From NCBI GenBank assembly GCA_022828145.1, contig JAJEJA010000094.1:41744-105743 (forward strand): DNA of 64,000 nt, in the 5' to 3' direction. Below the pieces are notes generated by a model. The model was not told the origin of the DNA. It searched no databases and worked only from the letters and a program-made list of their open reading frames with translations. A program made the translations under genes and the position numbers. Numbering within the stretch: the first letter of the stretch is position 1; each line of letters starts with the position of its first letter. Of the stretch, positions 1 to 8,037 are shown piece after piece. The DNA comes from Candidatus Poribacteria bacterium. Its GTDB lineage: Bacteria > Poribacteria > WGA-4E > WGA-3G.

Positions 1-417
1 CCGAGCAATGTGTATTACCTTGAATCGGTCCGTGCATTTATCGGAAAACTGTCTGAAACGCTCAGATTTTCAAAGAAACGTATCGCAGATATTCAACTCG
101 CCGTTGACGAAATATGCAGCAATGCTGTCTATCACGGTTCCACGTGTATTTCAAGTGGAATCCTGATGCAAGTGTATGTAAACACCCAAAAACTTAAAAT
201 TGTCGTTAGAGATAAAGGTAAAGCGGACACACGTGAATGGTTAACACCTAAGAGATTAGAAGAAATACAAGCGCGACGCTCACCTACAGGGGAGAGTGGA
301 CACGGTTTATACCTTATTAAATGTCTCGCTGATGAACATAACCTAAAGCAGAATAACGTCGGTGGGACTGACGTGACAGCAATTTTCTATCGGAAAGAAC
401 GGACAAACGAAGATTAA
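1..417 (+). CDS. RsbW/SpoIIAB-type anti-sigma kinase (5' partial)
   Basis: A small GHKL-fold serine kinase of the partner-switching type; such proteins bind a sigma factor or other target and phosphorylate a STAS antagonist. The N box (QLAVDEICSNAVYHG), a G1-like segment (VVRDKGKAD) and a G2 motif (SGHGLYLIK) are visible. The frame is open to base 1, and the family normally has some residues before the VRAFIGKLSE helix, so the true start probably lies upstream of the window; the GTG at 10 is only the first internal candidate. The gene converges on the SpoIIE-type phosphatase gene and the two stops overlap by a few bases. With the STAS proteins at 5076-5828 it would make a complete switch. The target of the kinase is not visible here. 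Confidence 0.85.
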   Translation, partial: PSNVYYLESVRAFIGKLSETLRFSKKRIADIQLAVDEICSNAVYHGSTCISSGILMQVYVNTQKLKIVVRDKGKADTREWLTPKRLEEIQARRSPTGESGHGLYLIKCLADEHNLKQNNVGGTDVTAIFYRKERTNED

Positions 418-1574
418 CCTTGAATTGCAATGATCGTTAAGTCATCCTCATTCGGATGGCCATTCGTAAAGTCAGTAATTGTATCAGATACTTGCCGGAT
501 AAGATCTTCGGGTGTTTTAACGTTACAATTCGCGATTGTGTTTTGTAGTTGTTCCACCGTAAATTGCTCTCCATGCGGGTTCTTAACCTCATAAGCACCA
601 TCTGTATAAAGAAATGTCCTGCTTAACGCATTAAACGGGTAAATGCAATTCTCATAAACAGATTCACGGCTAATACCTAAACCGTTTCCAGTATGTTGAT
701 GTGTAATGAGTTCACAGTCGGATTGTGGTGTGTGTTGCAAGAAAGGCAATGGATGTCCAGCGTTGGCACAGATGAGTTGTTCTTTTTTTTGATCAAAAAC
801 ACCACAGAAGGCGGTGGCGAACATATACAGATGCGAACTGATTATATTGTTGAAGCGCGTGTTGAGGATATGTAGTAGATGCGCAGGATCATCGCTGAAC
901 TTATCTCTATGTTCCGCTACAACAGTTTTGATAAAGACAGTGACAAGTGCTGCAGAGGCACCGTGTCCCATTACATCAGAAATTAATACACCTAACCTGT
1001 TTTCGTTTATTTCCCACAGATCAAAAAAATCTCCACCAATTTCAAGAGCTGGCGAACAGTGTGACGCGATGTTAAATCCTGCGATTTCTTGTGAACCGTC
1101 CTGGGGTATCAGGATATCTTGCACAGTTCGCGCCATTTGCAGTTCTGCTGCTAAACGTTCATTATGTTGTTCAAGTCTGTCGTGATAGAGTTTTATTCGT
1201 AAGAGCGATTTAATCCTCGCCATTACCTCAAAACTATTGAAAGGTTTCTCAATAAAGTCGTCCGCTCCTGCTTCAACTGCTTTAATTCTATTTTCGTGTG
1301 TATCGCGTAGTGCGGTAATCATGATAATAGGAATAAACTCTGTTTTTTTATCTGCCCGAACTCTTTTTACGACCTCAAATCCATCTACCTTTGGCATATT
1401 GATATCTAACAGAATAAGGTCTGGCGGTTTATCTGCTATAATCTCTAATGCATCCGCCCCATCACCAGCGGTTAGTACGGTATATCCGCGAGCTTCAAGT
1501 TGTATCTGAAGGATTCTGACGTTGCGAGGTTCATCATCAACAACAAGTATTGTTGCTGTCTCTTCAACCATCAT
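414..1574 (-). CDS. Response regulator with SpoIIE/RsbU-type PP2C phosphatase output
   Basis: A cytoplasmic two-domain regulator. Residues 1-125 are a CheY-like receiver with acidic pocket D13/D14, phospho-acceptor D57 (LILLDINMP) and K110 (IEKPF). After a short coiled linker near residues 127-150, residues about 170-386 form a SpoIIE/RsbU-type phosphatase with metal-binding acidic motifs GGDFFD, ISDVMGHG, YTDGAYE and the terminal EDDLTI. Proteins of this class dephosphorylate phospho-STAS antagonists when the receiver is phosphorylated. It overlaps the upstream receiver gene by 11 bases, implying translational coupling. Likely substrates are the two STAS proteins at 5076-5441 and 5481-5828 (inferred from context). 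Confidence 0.93.
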   Translation of the reverse strand: MMVEETATILVVDDEPRNVRILQIQLEARGYTVLTAGDGADALEIIADKPPDLILLDINMPKVDGFEVVKRVRADKKTEFIPIIMITALRDTHENRIKAVEAGADDFIEKPFNSFEVMARIKSLLRIKLYHDRLEQHNERLAAELQMARTVQDILIPQDGSQEIAGFNIASHCSPALEIGGDFFDLWEINENRLGVLISDVMGHGASAALVTVFIKTVVAEHRDKFSDDPAHLLHILNTRFNNIISSHLYMFATAFCGVFDQKKEQLICANAGHPLPFLQHTPQSDCELITHQHTGNGLGISRESVYENCIYPFNALSRTFLYTDGAYEVKNPHGEQFTVEQLQNTIANCNVKTPEDLIRQVSDTITDFTNGHPNEDDLTIIAIQG

Positions 1575-1959
1575 TTATGTGTCCTTTAAGATGATGTGCA
1601 ACGCGTTCTAAGAGAAAACGGGTATCAATCGGTTTGCTAAGGTAATCATCGCAACCCGCCTTGAGCAGTCGTTCACGGTCGCCAGACATTGCTGCTGCGG
1701 TTAATGCGATTATCGGAATTTCGGACCAATTCGGGTCGGTTTTTATCTGTCGTGTCAGATCCTCACCGCTTGTTCCCGGAAGCGCGATATCCATTAGAAT
1801 GAGTGCGGGGTTGGTGGTTTTTAAACAGAACAGTGCTTCTGTAGCGTCAGATGCTTCAATCACCTTATATCCTTTAGATTGCAGGACGATGCGTACAACC
1901 TTTCGGTTCAACGCCTGGTCCTCTATAACTAAGATCGGTATTGACTCATCTTTGCTCAA
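1564..1959 (-). CDS. Single-domain CheY-like response regulator
   Basis: A stand-alone receiver domain of 131 residues. E13/D14, D57 (LILMDIALPG), a Thr in IIALTA and K109 (YLSKP) make a complete phosphorylation site, so it should accept phosphate from a histidine kinase. There is no output domain; it probably acts as a phosphorelay intermediate or by protein contact, like DivK/Spo0F-type receivers. It lies between the PAS histidine kinase gene (gap about 42 bases) and the receiver-phosphatase gene (11-base overlap), making these three a likely cognate set. Confidence 0.92.
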   Translation of the reverse strand: MSKDESIPILVIEDQALNRKVVRIVLQSKGYKVIEASDATEALFCLKTTNPALILMDIALPGTSGEDLTRQIKTDPNWSEIPIIALTAAAMSGDRERLLKAGCDDYLSKPIDTRFLLERVAHHLKGHINDG

Positions 1960-2001
1960 TTCATCACCATTATAGCAACAAGCCCCTATAACAACAAACT
2001 T

Positions 2002-4284
2002 TTAGATGTTTTTTTGTGTCTGATAAGTCGGAATATTGAAAGAGAAAGCACTCCCTTTTTCTTCTTCGCTGGTAACACTGATTTCACCACCATGCAACTC
2101 AATCAAGCGTTGCGTCAATGCAAGACCGAGTCCAGTACCACCATACCGTCTTGATTTTGAAGTATCTATCTGTGTAAATGGAGCAAATAGTTTCATCTGA
2201 TCCTCTTCCGAGATTCCTATTCCTGTATCTATCACTTTAACTTGTACTTCTGTAGGTGTAACATGAAGATGTGTGGTAACTTTACCCCCATCGGGTGTAA
2301 ATTTGACAGCATTTGAAAGCAGATTATAGAAGACTTGCTTTACTTTAACGCGATCGGCTTCAATTGTCTTATTTTGATTAAATGTAAGGTTAAGTTCAAT
2401 GTTTTTCTTGAGTGCAAGTGCATTGATGATTGTGTTAACTTCCTCAACGGCATCCACGATTGCGAACTTTTCAAGTTGTAACGACATTTTTCCTGCCTCA
2501 ATTTTTGAGAGATCCAGAATGTCGTTAATCATTTCAAGTAGATGTTGTCCACTCATGCGGATATCGTTAACACATTCCTGTTGGTCATTGTTAATCGGAC
2601 CGACGAGTTCATCTCTAAGTATCTCAGCGAATCCTATAATTGCGTTCAAAGGTGTCCGTAATTCATGGCTCATATTCGCAAGGAAGTCGCTTTTTGCTCT
2701 GCTTGCGTATTCTGCAGTCTCTTTAGCACTTTGCATTGCTCTTTGTGCTTTAATCCGATCCGTATTGTCTAATGCCATGCTGATAATGATCCGCTGTCCA
2801 TCTGGCTGAATACCGAGTAAAGATGAGCTGAATTCCCAGATCTGTTTTTTCCCTGCTTTCGTCATAATCTCGTATTGTTGTGGTGATGTACGTCCTTTGT
2901 CCTGATTGACCTGCACGAGATCTTCTTGAATCTTTGCGCTCAATTCACTGTTTGCTTCTCCCAACCAATCCGACACAGTAGTCATCTCATCAGACGTATA
3001 ACCGGTGAGTTCTGTCCATGTGCGGCTGATGAGAATTACCTCACCATTCTCAGCATGGATCATAATCGGTAAGGGTGCATTTAATACTGCTCGACGGAAT
3101 CTATCCTCGCTTTCCTGTAATTCAGTTTCAGCATTTTTTCTGTCTGTGATATTTGTTGAATTGACGACAAACCCGACTATTTCCTCATCGCGTGTGATGG
3201 GCCCAACCCAGGAGGCATACCAATTTCCACTCAATTTACCTTGTATTTCATAACCCGCGACTTCCCCTGTTTCAATTACTTGCTGACATGCCTTACGAAA
3301 TCCATCATGATGTTCCTCTGTCAGGAAATCAAAGATACTGTCTCCAATGATGTCATCTGGCGTAATACCAAGCCCTGAGGGTACACGATTAACAAACTGT
3401 AATGTGTAGTCTATATCGATCGTTGAGATAATATCAGGTGCACTTTCGACCAACGATCTCCATTTTGCCTCTGAGTCGCGTAGTGCTTGATCTGCAAGTT
3501 GGTATTCTGTGATGTCTCGGGAGATACCACATGTGCCTTTGATACGACCACCTCTATCACGAATTGGAACTTTTGTGGTGGATACCCATGTATCTTGTCC
3601 ACCGGGCCAAGTTTCTTTTTCCTGTTTACCCTCAATTGGTTTTCCCGTTTCAATGACTGTTCGCTCATCCTGATACGCTTGCTGTGCATGTTCGCGTGTA
3701 AAGAAATCGAAGTCGCTTTTGCCAACAGCTTCTGCAGGATTTTTCAATCCGAAATGATTAGCAAGAGAACGACTAATGCGAATAAATCTGCTCTCAATAT
3801 CTTTAAAATAGACATGATCGGGATTGTTATCCATTAGTGTATGTAAGAAATCAACTTCCTGAGAATGCGTTTGTGCCAATCGCTTAAAACGTTTTTCAGT
3901 TTCTCGGAGTTTTGTCTCAACCCTTTTTTGTCTTGTTACATCCTTGACAATGACACAATAACGAGAGTTTTCCTCGTCAGACTCCAATGTCCAGAAAAGA
4001 TCTCTATAATCCCCATCACTGCATTGAACACGATTCTCAATGGAAATAGAGAGAGTGTCTTCTGATTTTAGTTTTGCTAAATCTATCTCAGTTGATTGTC
4101 GGTCATCAGGATGAATAAGTTCTATCCAATTCTGCGTCTGGAGTTCCTCACAAGTATAACCGAGTGTTTTTTCCCAGGCTGGATTGAGGGGTAAGATTTC
4201 ACCGTCAAAATTGATATACCCAAACATGTCTGAGGACATCTGAATAAAATGGAAGGTGTCAAGCGTTTCAGATGTAGGTGCCAT
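2002..4284 (-). CDS. Multi-PAS sensor histidine kinase
   Basis: A soluble histidine kinase of 760 residues. Four PAS-type domains are recognisable at about 10-118, 148-262, 270-385 and 390-512, several ending in typical PAC segments such as GISRDITE and VNSTNITDRK. HisKA follows with the phospho-acceptor H540 (ANMSHELRTPLNAIIGF). HATPase_c has N box near 651-663 (FYNLLSNAVKFT), G1 DTGIG at 686-690 and G2 GGTGLGLAL at about 715-723. No transmembrane helix or signal peptide is apparent, so it senses a cytoplasmic or redox/small-molecule signal. It has no receiver of its own; the receivers encoded just downstream are the obvious partners. Only 12 bases separate it from the UspA gene upstream. 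Confidence 0.94.
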   Translation of the reverse strand: MAPTSETLDTFHFIQMSSDMFGYINFDGEILPLNPAWEKTLGYTCEELQTQNWIELIHPDDRQSTEIDLAKLKSEDTLSISIENRVQCSDGDYRDLFWTLESDEENSRYCVIVKDVTRQKRVETKLRETEKRFKRLAQTHSQEVDFLHTLMDNNPDHVYFKDIESRFIRISRSLANHFGLKNPAEAVGKSDFDFFTREHAQQAYQDERTVIETGKPIEGKQEKETWPGGQDTWVSTTKVPIRDRGGRIKGTCGISRDITEYQLADQALRDSEAKWRSLVESAPDIISTIDIDYTLQFVNRVPSGLGITPDDIIGDSIFDFLTEEHHDGFRKACQQVIETGEVAGYEIQGKLSGNWYASWVGPITRDEEIVGFVVNSTNITDRKNAETELQESEDRFRRAVLNAPLPIMIHAENGEVILISRTWTELTGYTSDEMTTVSDWLGEANSELSAKIQEDLVQVNQDKGRTSPQQYEIMTKAGKKQIWEFSSSLLGIQPDGQRIIISMALDNTDRIKAQRAMQSAKETAEYASRAKSDFLANMSHELRTPLNAIIGFAEILRDELVGPINNDQQECVNDIRMSGQHLLEMINDILDLSKIEAGKMSLQLEKFAIVDAVEEVNTIINALALKKNIELNLTFNQNKTIEADRVKVKQVFYNLLSNAVKFTPDGGKVTTHLHVTPTEVQVKVIDTGIGISEEDQMKLFAPFTQIDTSKSRRYGGTGLGLALTQRLIELHGGEISVTSEEEKGSAFSFNIPTYQTQKNI

Positions 4285-4296
4285 GAGGGTACCCCA

Positions 4297-5058
4297 TTAT
4301 TTGGTTACGAGGACAGCACGATTTGCGAGCTTCACTACAGTTTGCGTGGTGCTTTGGAAAACCAATTCATATAAACGTCCATGATGACTTGCACTAAGGG
4401 CAATCAGATCACAATCATTTTCCTCAGCATTTTCTAAAATGTTCGTTACTGTGAAACCGAGAGCCGTATGGAATTCAGTAGATACATCGTAATAGTGTAG
4501 ATAAGATTCCATCTGCTGCTTAATCTGTGCTGCTTCTTGGTTAGTATTTGAAAGTGCGAGTCCAAAGATACTTGCTTTCGTTAGCTCACCAATTTCAGCA
4601 GCGAGTGCAAGAACGTGGTCGGAGTATATATCGCCGTGGTGAACAGCTAATATCTTCCGTAATAGCGTACACTGCTCATGTACGACAATAATAGGTTTTG
4701 TGATATGTGCAACAACATCATCTATCTGATTCTGTATTAGTTTTAAGCCGCGCGTTTTAATGTCTTCAGGTAGACCGACGACGACTAAATCCGCTGATTG
4801 CGCTTCTTGACAGATCATCTGTCTCGGATTTCCTGCTATTACATCAATATGATAATCCAAAAAATCGTAAAGCGAGCATTCCTTTTCTGTACGACGGAGT
4901 ACCGTTTCGGCAAGGTCAGCACTGCCACCGTGAGACGTATCCTGAAAAAAGATACACGAAAGATGTGTTCCTAAAAGAACTGCAAGTTGTCCTGCGTAAT
5001 CAAAGGCGTTTTTTTCATAATCGGTATCGCCTATTGAAACCAGGATATTTTTTATCAT
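4297..5058 (-). CDS. Tandem-domain universal stress protein (UspA family)
   Basis: Two Usp alpha/beta domains in one chain: residues 1-125 (opening NILVSIGDTDYEKNAFDYA) and about 130-253 (opening KILAVHHGDIYSDHVLALA). The C-terminal ATP-binding loop of many Usp proteins (G-2x-G-9x-G-S/T) is poorly kept: the segment HGRLYELVFQSTTQTVVK lacks the usual second glycines, so ATP binding is uncertain. It is co-directional with STAS genes upstream and the histidine kinase downstream, separated by only 17 and 12 bases, so it belongs to the same stress-signalling transcription unit. Confidence 0.85.
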   Translation of the reverse strand: MIKNILVSIGDTDYEKNAFDYAGQLAVLLGTHLSCIFFQDTSHGGSADLAETVLRRTEKECSLYDFLDYHIDVIAGNPRQMICQEAQSADLVVVGLPEDIKTRGLKLIQNQIDDVVAHITKPIIVVHEQCTLLRKILAVHHGDIYSDHVLALAAEIGELTKASIFGLALSNTNQEAAQIKQQMESYLHYYDVSTEFHTALGFTVTNILENAEENDCDLIALSASHHGRLYELVFQSTTQTVVKLANRAVLVTK

Positions 5059-5075
5059 AACGTATCCTATAGGAG

Positions 5076-5441
5076 TTATTGCGGTGGATCAACGGGGGGA
5101 TTAAGGAGTGCCCATACAGCTTCGTCTTCATTCTCAAAGTTGCGGAAGACCGTAATCAACCTCGCCATAACAATAAGGTTTTTGACATGTTTGTTTACAT
5201 TTATAACTGCTATGGAGCCACCGCGGGGTTGTATATCAGCATAGATTCTCATCAATGCACCAAGTCCAGAACTATCCATACCTGTAACATCTTTGAAGTC
5301 AAAGACGAGTTTGGGGGGATCATCAATCCTCACCAGTGTATTTTGAACAGTATCTGATAATTCTTGGACGTCAGGTGCTATGATTCTACCATCAAGTTTA
5401 AATATAATTACACCATCACGTTCTAATTGGGTGATTGCCAT
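5076..5441 (-). CDS. STAS-domain anti-sigma factor antagonist (SpoIIAA/RsbV-like)
   Basis: A single STAS domain of 121 residues. The phosphorylatable serine lies in the canonical VTGMDSSGLGALM loop near residue 57. In partner switching the unphosphorylated form binds the RsbW-type kinase and frees its target, while the SpoIIE-type phosphatase reverses phosphorylation. The C-terminal tail FRNFENEDEAVWALL is the usual last helix. It is the second of two adjacent STAS genes, paralogous but clearly diverged, which suggests two switch inputs or targets. Confidence 0.93.
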   Translation of the reverse strand: MAITQLERDGVIIFKLDGRIIAPDVQELSDTVQNTLVRIDDPPKLVFDFKDVTGMDSSGLGALMRIYADIQPRGGSIAVINVNKHVKNLIVMARLITVFRNFENEDEAVWALLNPPVDPPQ

Positions 5442-5480
5442 CGGTGCAGTCTCCAGTCTGATGCGTGATGAAAATATGGA

Positions 5481-5828
5481 TTACTTGTCGCTGCCTAATG
5501 TTGAGACAGCTTCATCTTCAGTTGTGAAATGTTCAAAGATACTCGCGAGACGGCTTCGTACAATTAAGTTTTTGATGTTCTTTCCAACATTTAGAACACC
5601 AACCCGACCCCCTTGACGAGTAATAGTGACATGTGCCCCCATGAGGGTTCCAAGCCCGGAACTGTCCATCATGTTGACTTTTTCAAAATCTATCAGAATT
5701 CGCGGTGTATCGGAGGCATCCACCTCAGCGGTAATTACCTCTCTCAACTCGGTTACCCCAGCACCCATAATCTTGCCTGATGGTTCCAAAATTGTAACAC
5801 CATCTCGGTAACGAACCGTGGTTGCCAT
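5481..5828 (-). CDS. STAS-domain anti-sigma factor antagonist
   Basis: A 115-residue STAS protein with the phosphorylation loop NMMDSSGLGTLMG near residue 55. It is the promoter-proximal gene of the minus-strand signalling run (STAS, STAS, UspA, histidine kinase, receiver, receiver-phosphatase). The start ATG at 5828 is preceded by GGGAGAC, a reasonable ribosome binding site. Its partner kinase is probably the RsbW-like protein at the start of the window. Confidence 0.93.
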   Translation of the reverse strand: MATTVRYRDGVTILEPSGKIMGAGVTELREVITAEVDASDTPRILIDFEKVNMMDSSGLGTLMGAHVTITRQGGRVGVLNVGKNIKNLIVRSRLASIFEHFTTEDEAVSTLGSDK

Positions 5829-6234
5829 GTTTAGTCTCCCTTATCATTTTTATAGTTTTACGGCATTTTCACTAATTCTATATCTATTTTACAGAAAACT
5901 TGTATGTTTTGTCAAGTGATTTACCATGCATGTTAGACATTTATAATCAATTGACGTTTTTGTTGATATATTGTTTACGGATTATCAAGAAACTTTACGC
6001 TATTTGGATATTTCATCAAAATTTTCACTTGCCATTTTTATCCAAAGTGACTATACTTTATATAGTGGATTTTACAATTAACTTTACATCTGAGTAGGAG
6101 GGAACTCCGATTCCCGACTATTAGTGGCTGCGTCGCAATTCGGAGATCGCTCCTACAGAATATATGTAAACTTATTTACATAATTTACTATAATTACAAG
6201 TATCTTGCGAATGTATATACAGAAAAGGAGCGAA
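5829..6234. other. Intergenic region between divergent STAS operon and radC
   Basis: About 400 AT-rich bases hold promoters for two divergent units. I see no ORF. A single palindromic repeat unit sits at 6094-6156 (listed separately). I could not assign -35/-10 boxes with confidence. Confidence 0.6.
6094..6156. repeat. Palindromic intergenic repeat, family R1
   Basis: Two arms face each other: GTAGGAGGGAACTCCGATT on the left and the complement of GTAGGAGCGATCTCCGAATT on the right, with about 20 bases between. The same arms recur at 14149-14245, 17051-17140, 35906-35957 and 60396-60459, always between genes. It can fold into a hairpin on either strand. No coding capacity. This is a REP/MITE-like family. 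Confidence 0.85.
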
Positions 6235-6987
6235 ATGGATACAGTTAACCAACCCACATTAAAAGAACTACCAGAAGATGAACTTCCAAGAGAAAGACTA
6301 TATAAACACGGACCTTCACAACTAAAAACTTCTGAATTAATTGCGATTATTCTAAAGAACGGATACGAAGGTACAACTGCGGTTCAACTTGGAGAACAGA
6401 TTCTGAATACGTTTAATAACGACCTAAAACGCATGGCAGCGAATCGTCCAAAACAGTTTGAATCTGTAAAGGGTGTTGGATCCGCGAAAGCTGCACAACT
6501 TGTGGCTGCTTTTGAATTAGGTCGTAGATTGGCACGTTCACATGCTGACCGGACCAAGATTTCTTCACCAAGTGATGTCGCTGACATGCTGATGCCACTC
6601 ATGCGAGACCTGCAAAAGGAGGTCGTCTGTGTGATGTGTCTCGATACCAAAGGGGGTATTACAACACAAGGTATTGCAGGTGACACAGACAACGAGATTG
6701 ATTGGGGGCGGACACTTGTCGTTTCAGAGGATACAGTGTTTGAAGGCACTCTAAATGCAAGTGTTTTTCACCCAAGAGAAATATTTCGTTTTGCGATTGA
6801 AGAATCAGCAAACGCCATTGTGCTAGCACATAACCACCCATCAGGTGATCCACAGCCGAGTCAGGAAGACATACGCGCGACGAAGCAATTGATCGAAGCA
6901 GGAAACTATATCGGTATCAAGGTGTTAGACCACATCATAATCGGTGATGGTATCTTTTATAGTTTGAAAGAAGAAGGGGTTATTTAG
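6235..6987 (+). CDS. radC: RadC family JAB-domain protein
   Basis: A 250-residue RadC protein with an N-terminal helix-hairpin-helix region (KGVGSAKAAQL) and a C-terminal JAB1/MPN-like metalloprotease fold with the signature HNHPSGDPQPSQED (HxH...D zinc ligands) and the upstream Glu in FEGTLNASVFHPRE. The biochemical role of RadC proteins is unsettled; the old DNA-repair assignment is doubtful. I chose ATG 6235 over the in-frame TTG at 6205, because AAGGAG lies just upstream (6225-6230) and MDTVNQPTLKELPEDELPRE matches the usual family start. It converges on rlmB, overlapping by eight bases. Confidence 0.92.
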   Translation: MDTVNQPTLKELPEDELPRERLYKHGPSQLKTSELIAIILKNGYEGTTAVQLGEQILNTFNNDLKRMAANRPKQFESVKGVGSAKAAQLVAAFELGRRLARSHADRTKISSPSDVADMLMPLMRDLQKEVVCVMCLDTKGGITTQGIAGDTDNEIDWGRTLVVSEDTVFEGTLNASVFHPREIFRFAIEESANAIVLAHNHPSGDPQPSQEDIRATKQLIEAGNYIGIKVLDHIIIGDGIFYSLKEEGVI

Positions 6988-7729
6988 TACCACGTTGTCG
7001 TAGTACTTCGTATAACAGAACCCCTGCCGTGACGGAGACGTTCAATGAACTGATCTGACCTAACATCGGTAGGTGAACAAGATAATCACATTTCTTCTTA
7101 ACAAGTCTCCTAATCCCACTCCCTTCGTTTCCTAAGACGATACATAACGGTACTGTATAGTTGGCTGAAGTATAACACATTCCTGCATCCTCGGCAGTGC
7201 CAACAACCCAGATTCCAAGCGACTTAAGTTGTTCAATCGTCTGTGCAAGATTTGTCACTTTAGAAATCGGTGTGTATGCTGTACTACCAGCAGATGCTTT
7301 ATGAACTGTAGCAGTAATCTCAGCAGCGTTGTTTTTTGGGATAATCACACCGTCAGCCTCAACTGCATTAGCAGTCCGAATGATCGCACCTAAATTTCTT
7401 GGGTCTTGTATCTGATCTAACATGAGCAAGACAGGAGGGACATCCTTTTTGTTCCGGATTCTTTTCAGTATGATTGACAGGTCTGAATACTGAAACTCAC
7501 GAATGAATGCAATCACCCCTTGATGGTTCGAATCTCGTCTGTCAATGAGTCTATCCATAAGATGTCTGGGAGGTCGCTGAAATGGGATTCCTTTCCACGT
7601 TGCTGCATCAATTATTTCACGGATACGTCTATTCTCATTACCTTGCACTATCAAGATTTTTTCTATTTGAGGTGAACCACTTCTGAGTGCTTCCATCACA
7701 GGATTCCTGCCAACGATTTTCTCTGACAT
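6980..7729 (-). CDS. rlmB: 23S rRNA 2'-O-methyltransferase RlmB (SpoU/TrmH family)
   Basis: A SPOUT methyltransferase of 249 residues. The N-terminal substrate-binding domain (VGRNPVMEALRSG) is followed by the trefoil-knot motifs 1 (DQIQDPRNLGAIIRTANA), 2 (IVLGNEGSGIRRLV) and 3 (LPMLGQISSLNVSVTAGVLL). The family methylates ribose of G2251 in 23S rRNA using AdoMet. It is the last gene of the minus-strand run that begins with the Ser/Thr kinase, and the association with iol genes is probably incidental. Confidence 0.92.
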   Translation of the reverse strand: MSEKIVGRNPVMEALRSGSPQIEKILIVQGNENRRIREIIDAATWKGIPFQRPPRHLMDRLIDRRDSNHQGVIAFIREFQYSDLSIILKRIRNKKDVPPVLLMLDQIQDPRNLGAIIRTANAVEADGVIIPKNNAAEITATVHKASAGSTAYTPISKVTNLAQTIEQLKSLGIWVVGTAEDAGMCYTSANYTVPLCIVLGNEGSGIRRLVKKKCDYLVHLPMLGQISSLNVSVTAGVLLYEVLRQRGTK

Positions 7730-7779
7730 ACAGATTCTCTCCAGACGGATAAGCGCATGTGGGTCTTGTTGCGGTAGAT

Positions 7780-8019
7780 TTAATCCCCACGTGTAAATTT
7801 TACATCTGGACCACGGGGTGTTATCTTGATATCTGGGTCGTCAATTTGACATTGGACACATGTAATGCTGCCAACGTTTGCGTTCTCCATTCGCGGTGCA
7901 AGTTTTCCTAATTTAAACGCAAAAGACAACATCTCATCAACTGGAATTGTACCATCACAATTGTTGCATGGAATAACTTCACCTGCTTTTAGTTTTGTGA
8001 GTAATTCTGATGCTTTCAT
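7780..8019 (-). CDS. Small hypothetical protein with two CxxC motifs
   Basis: A 79-residue cytoplasmic protein with CNNC near residue 18 and CVQC near residue 54, a spacing suited to a zinc ribbon or rubredoxin-like knuckle. I do not recognise the family. It lies 18 bases downstream of iolD on the same strand, preceded by a good ribosome site (AAAGGAG), so it is translated with the inositol genes. A zinc-binding role is inferred only from the cysteines. Confidence 0.7.
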   Translation of the reverse strand: MKASELLTKLKAGEVIPCNNCDGTIPVDEMLSFAFKLGKLAPRMENANVGSITCVQCQIDDPDIKITPRGPDVKFTRGD

Positions 8020-8037
8020 ATATTTAACTCCTTTATC

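Noticed and set aside
814..1185. Plus-strand ORFs opposite the phosphatase gene
   Set aside because: Shadow frames of a well-supported minus-strand gene with no recognisable protein and no ribosome site.
3411..3725. Second minus-strand ORF inside the histidine kinase gene
   Set aside because: It overlaps PAS domains in a different frame, lacks a ribosome site and has no recognisable motif.
6205..6234. TTG start for radC
   Set aside because: The ribosome site AAGGAG lies downstream of it and fits ATG 6235, where the family's N-terminus begins.
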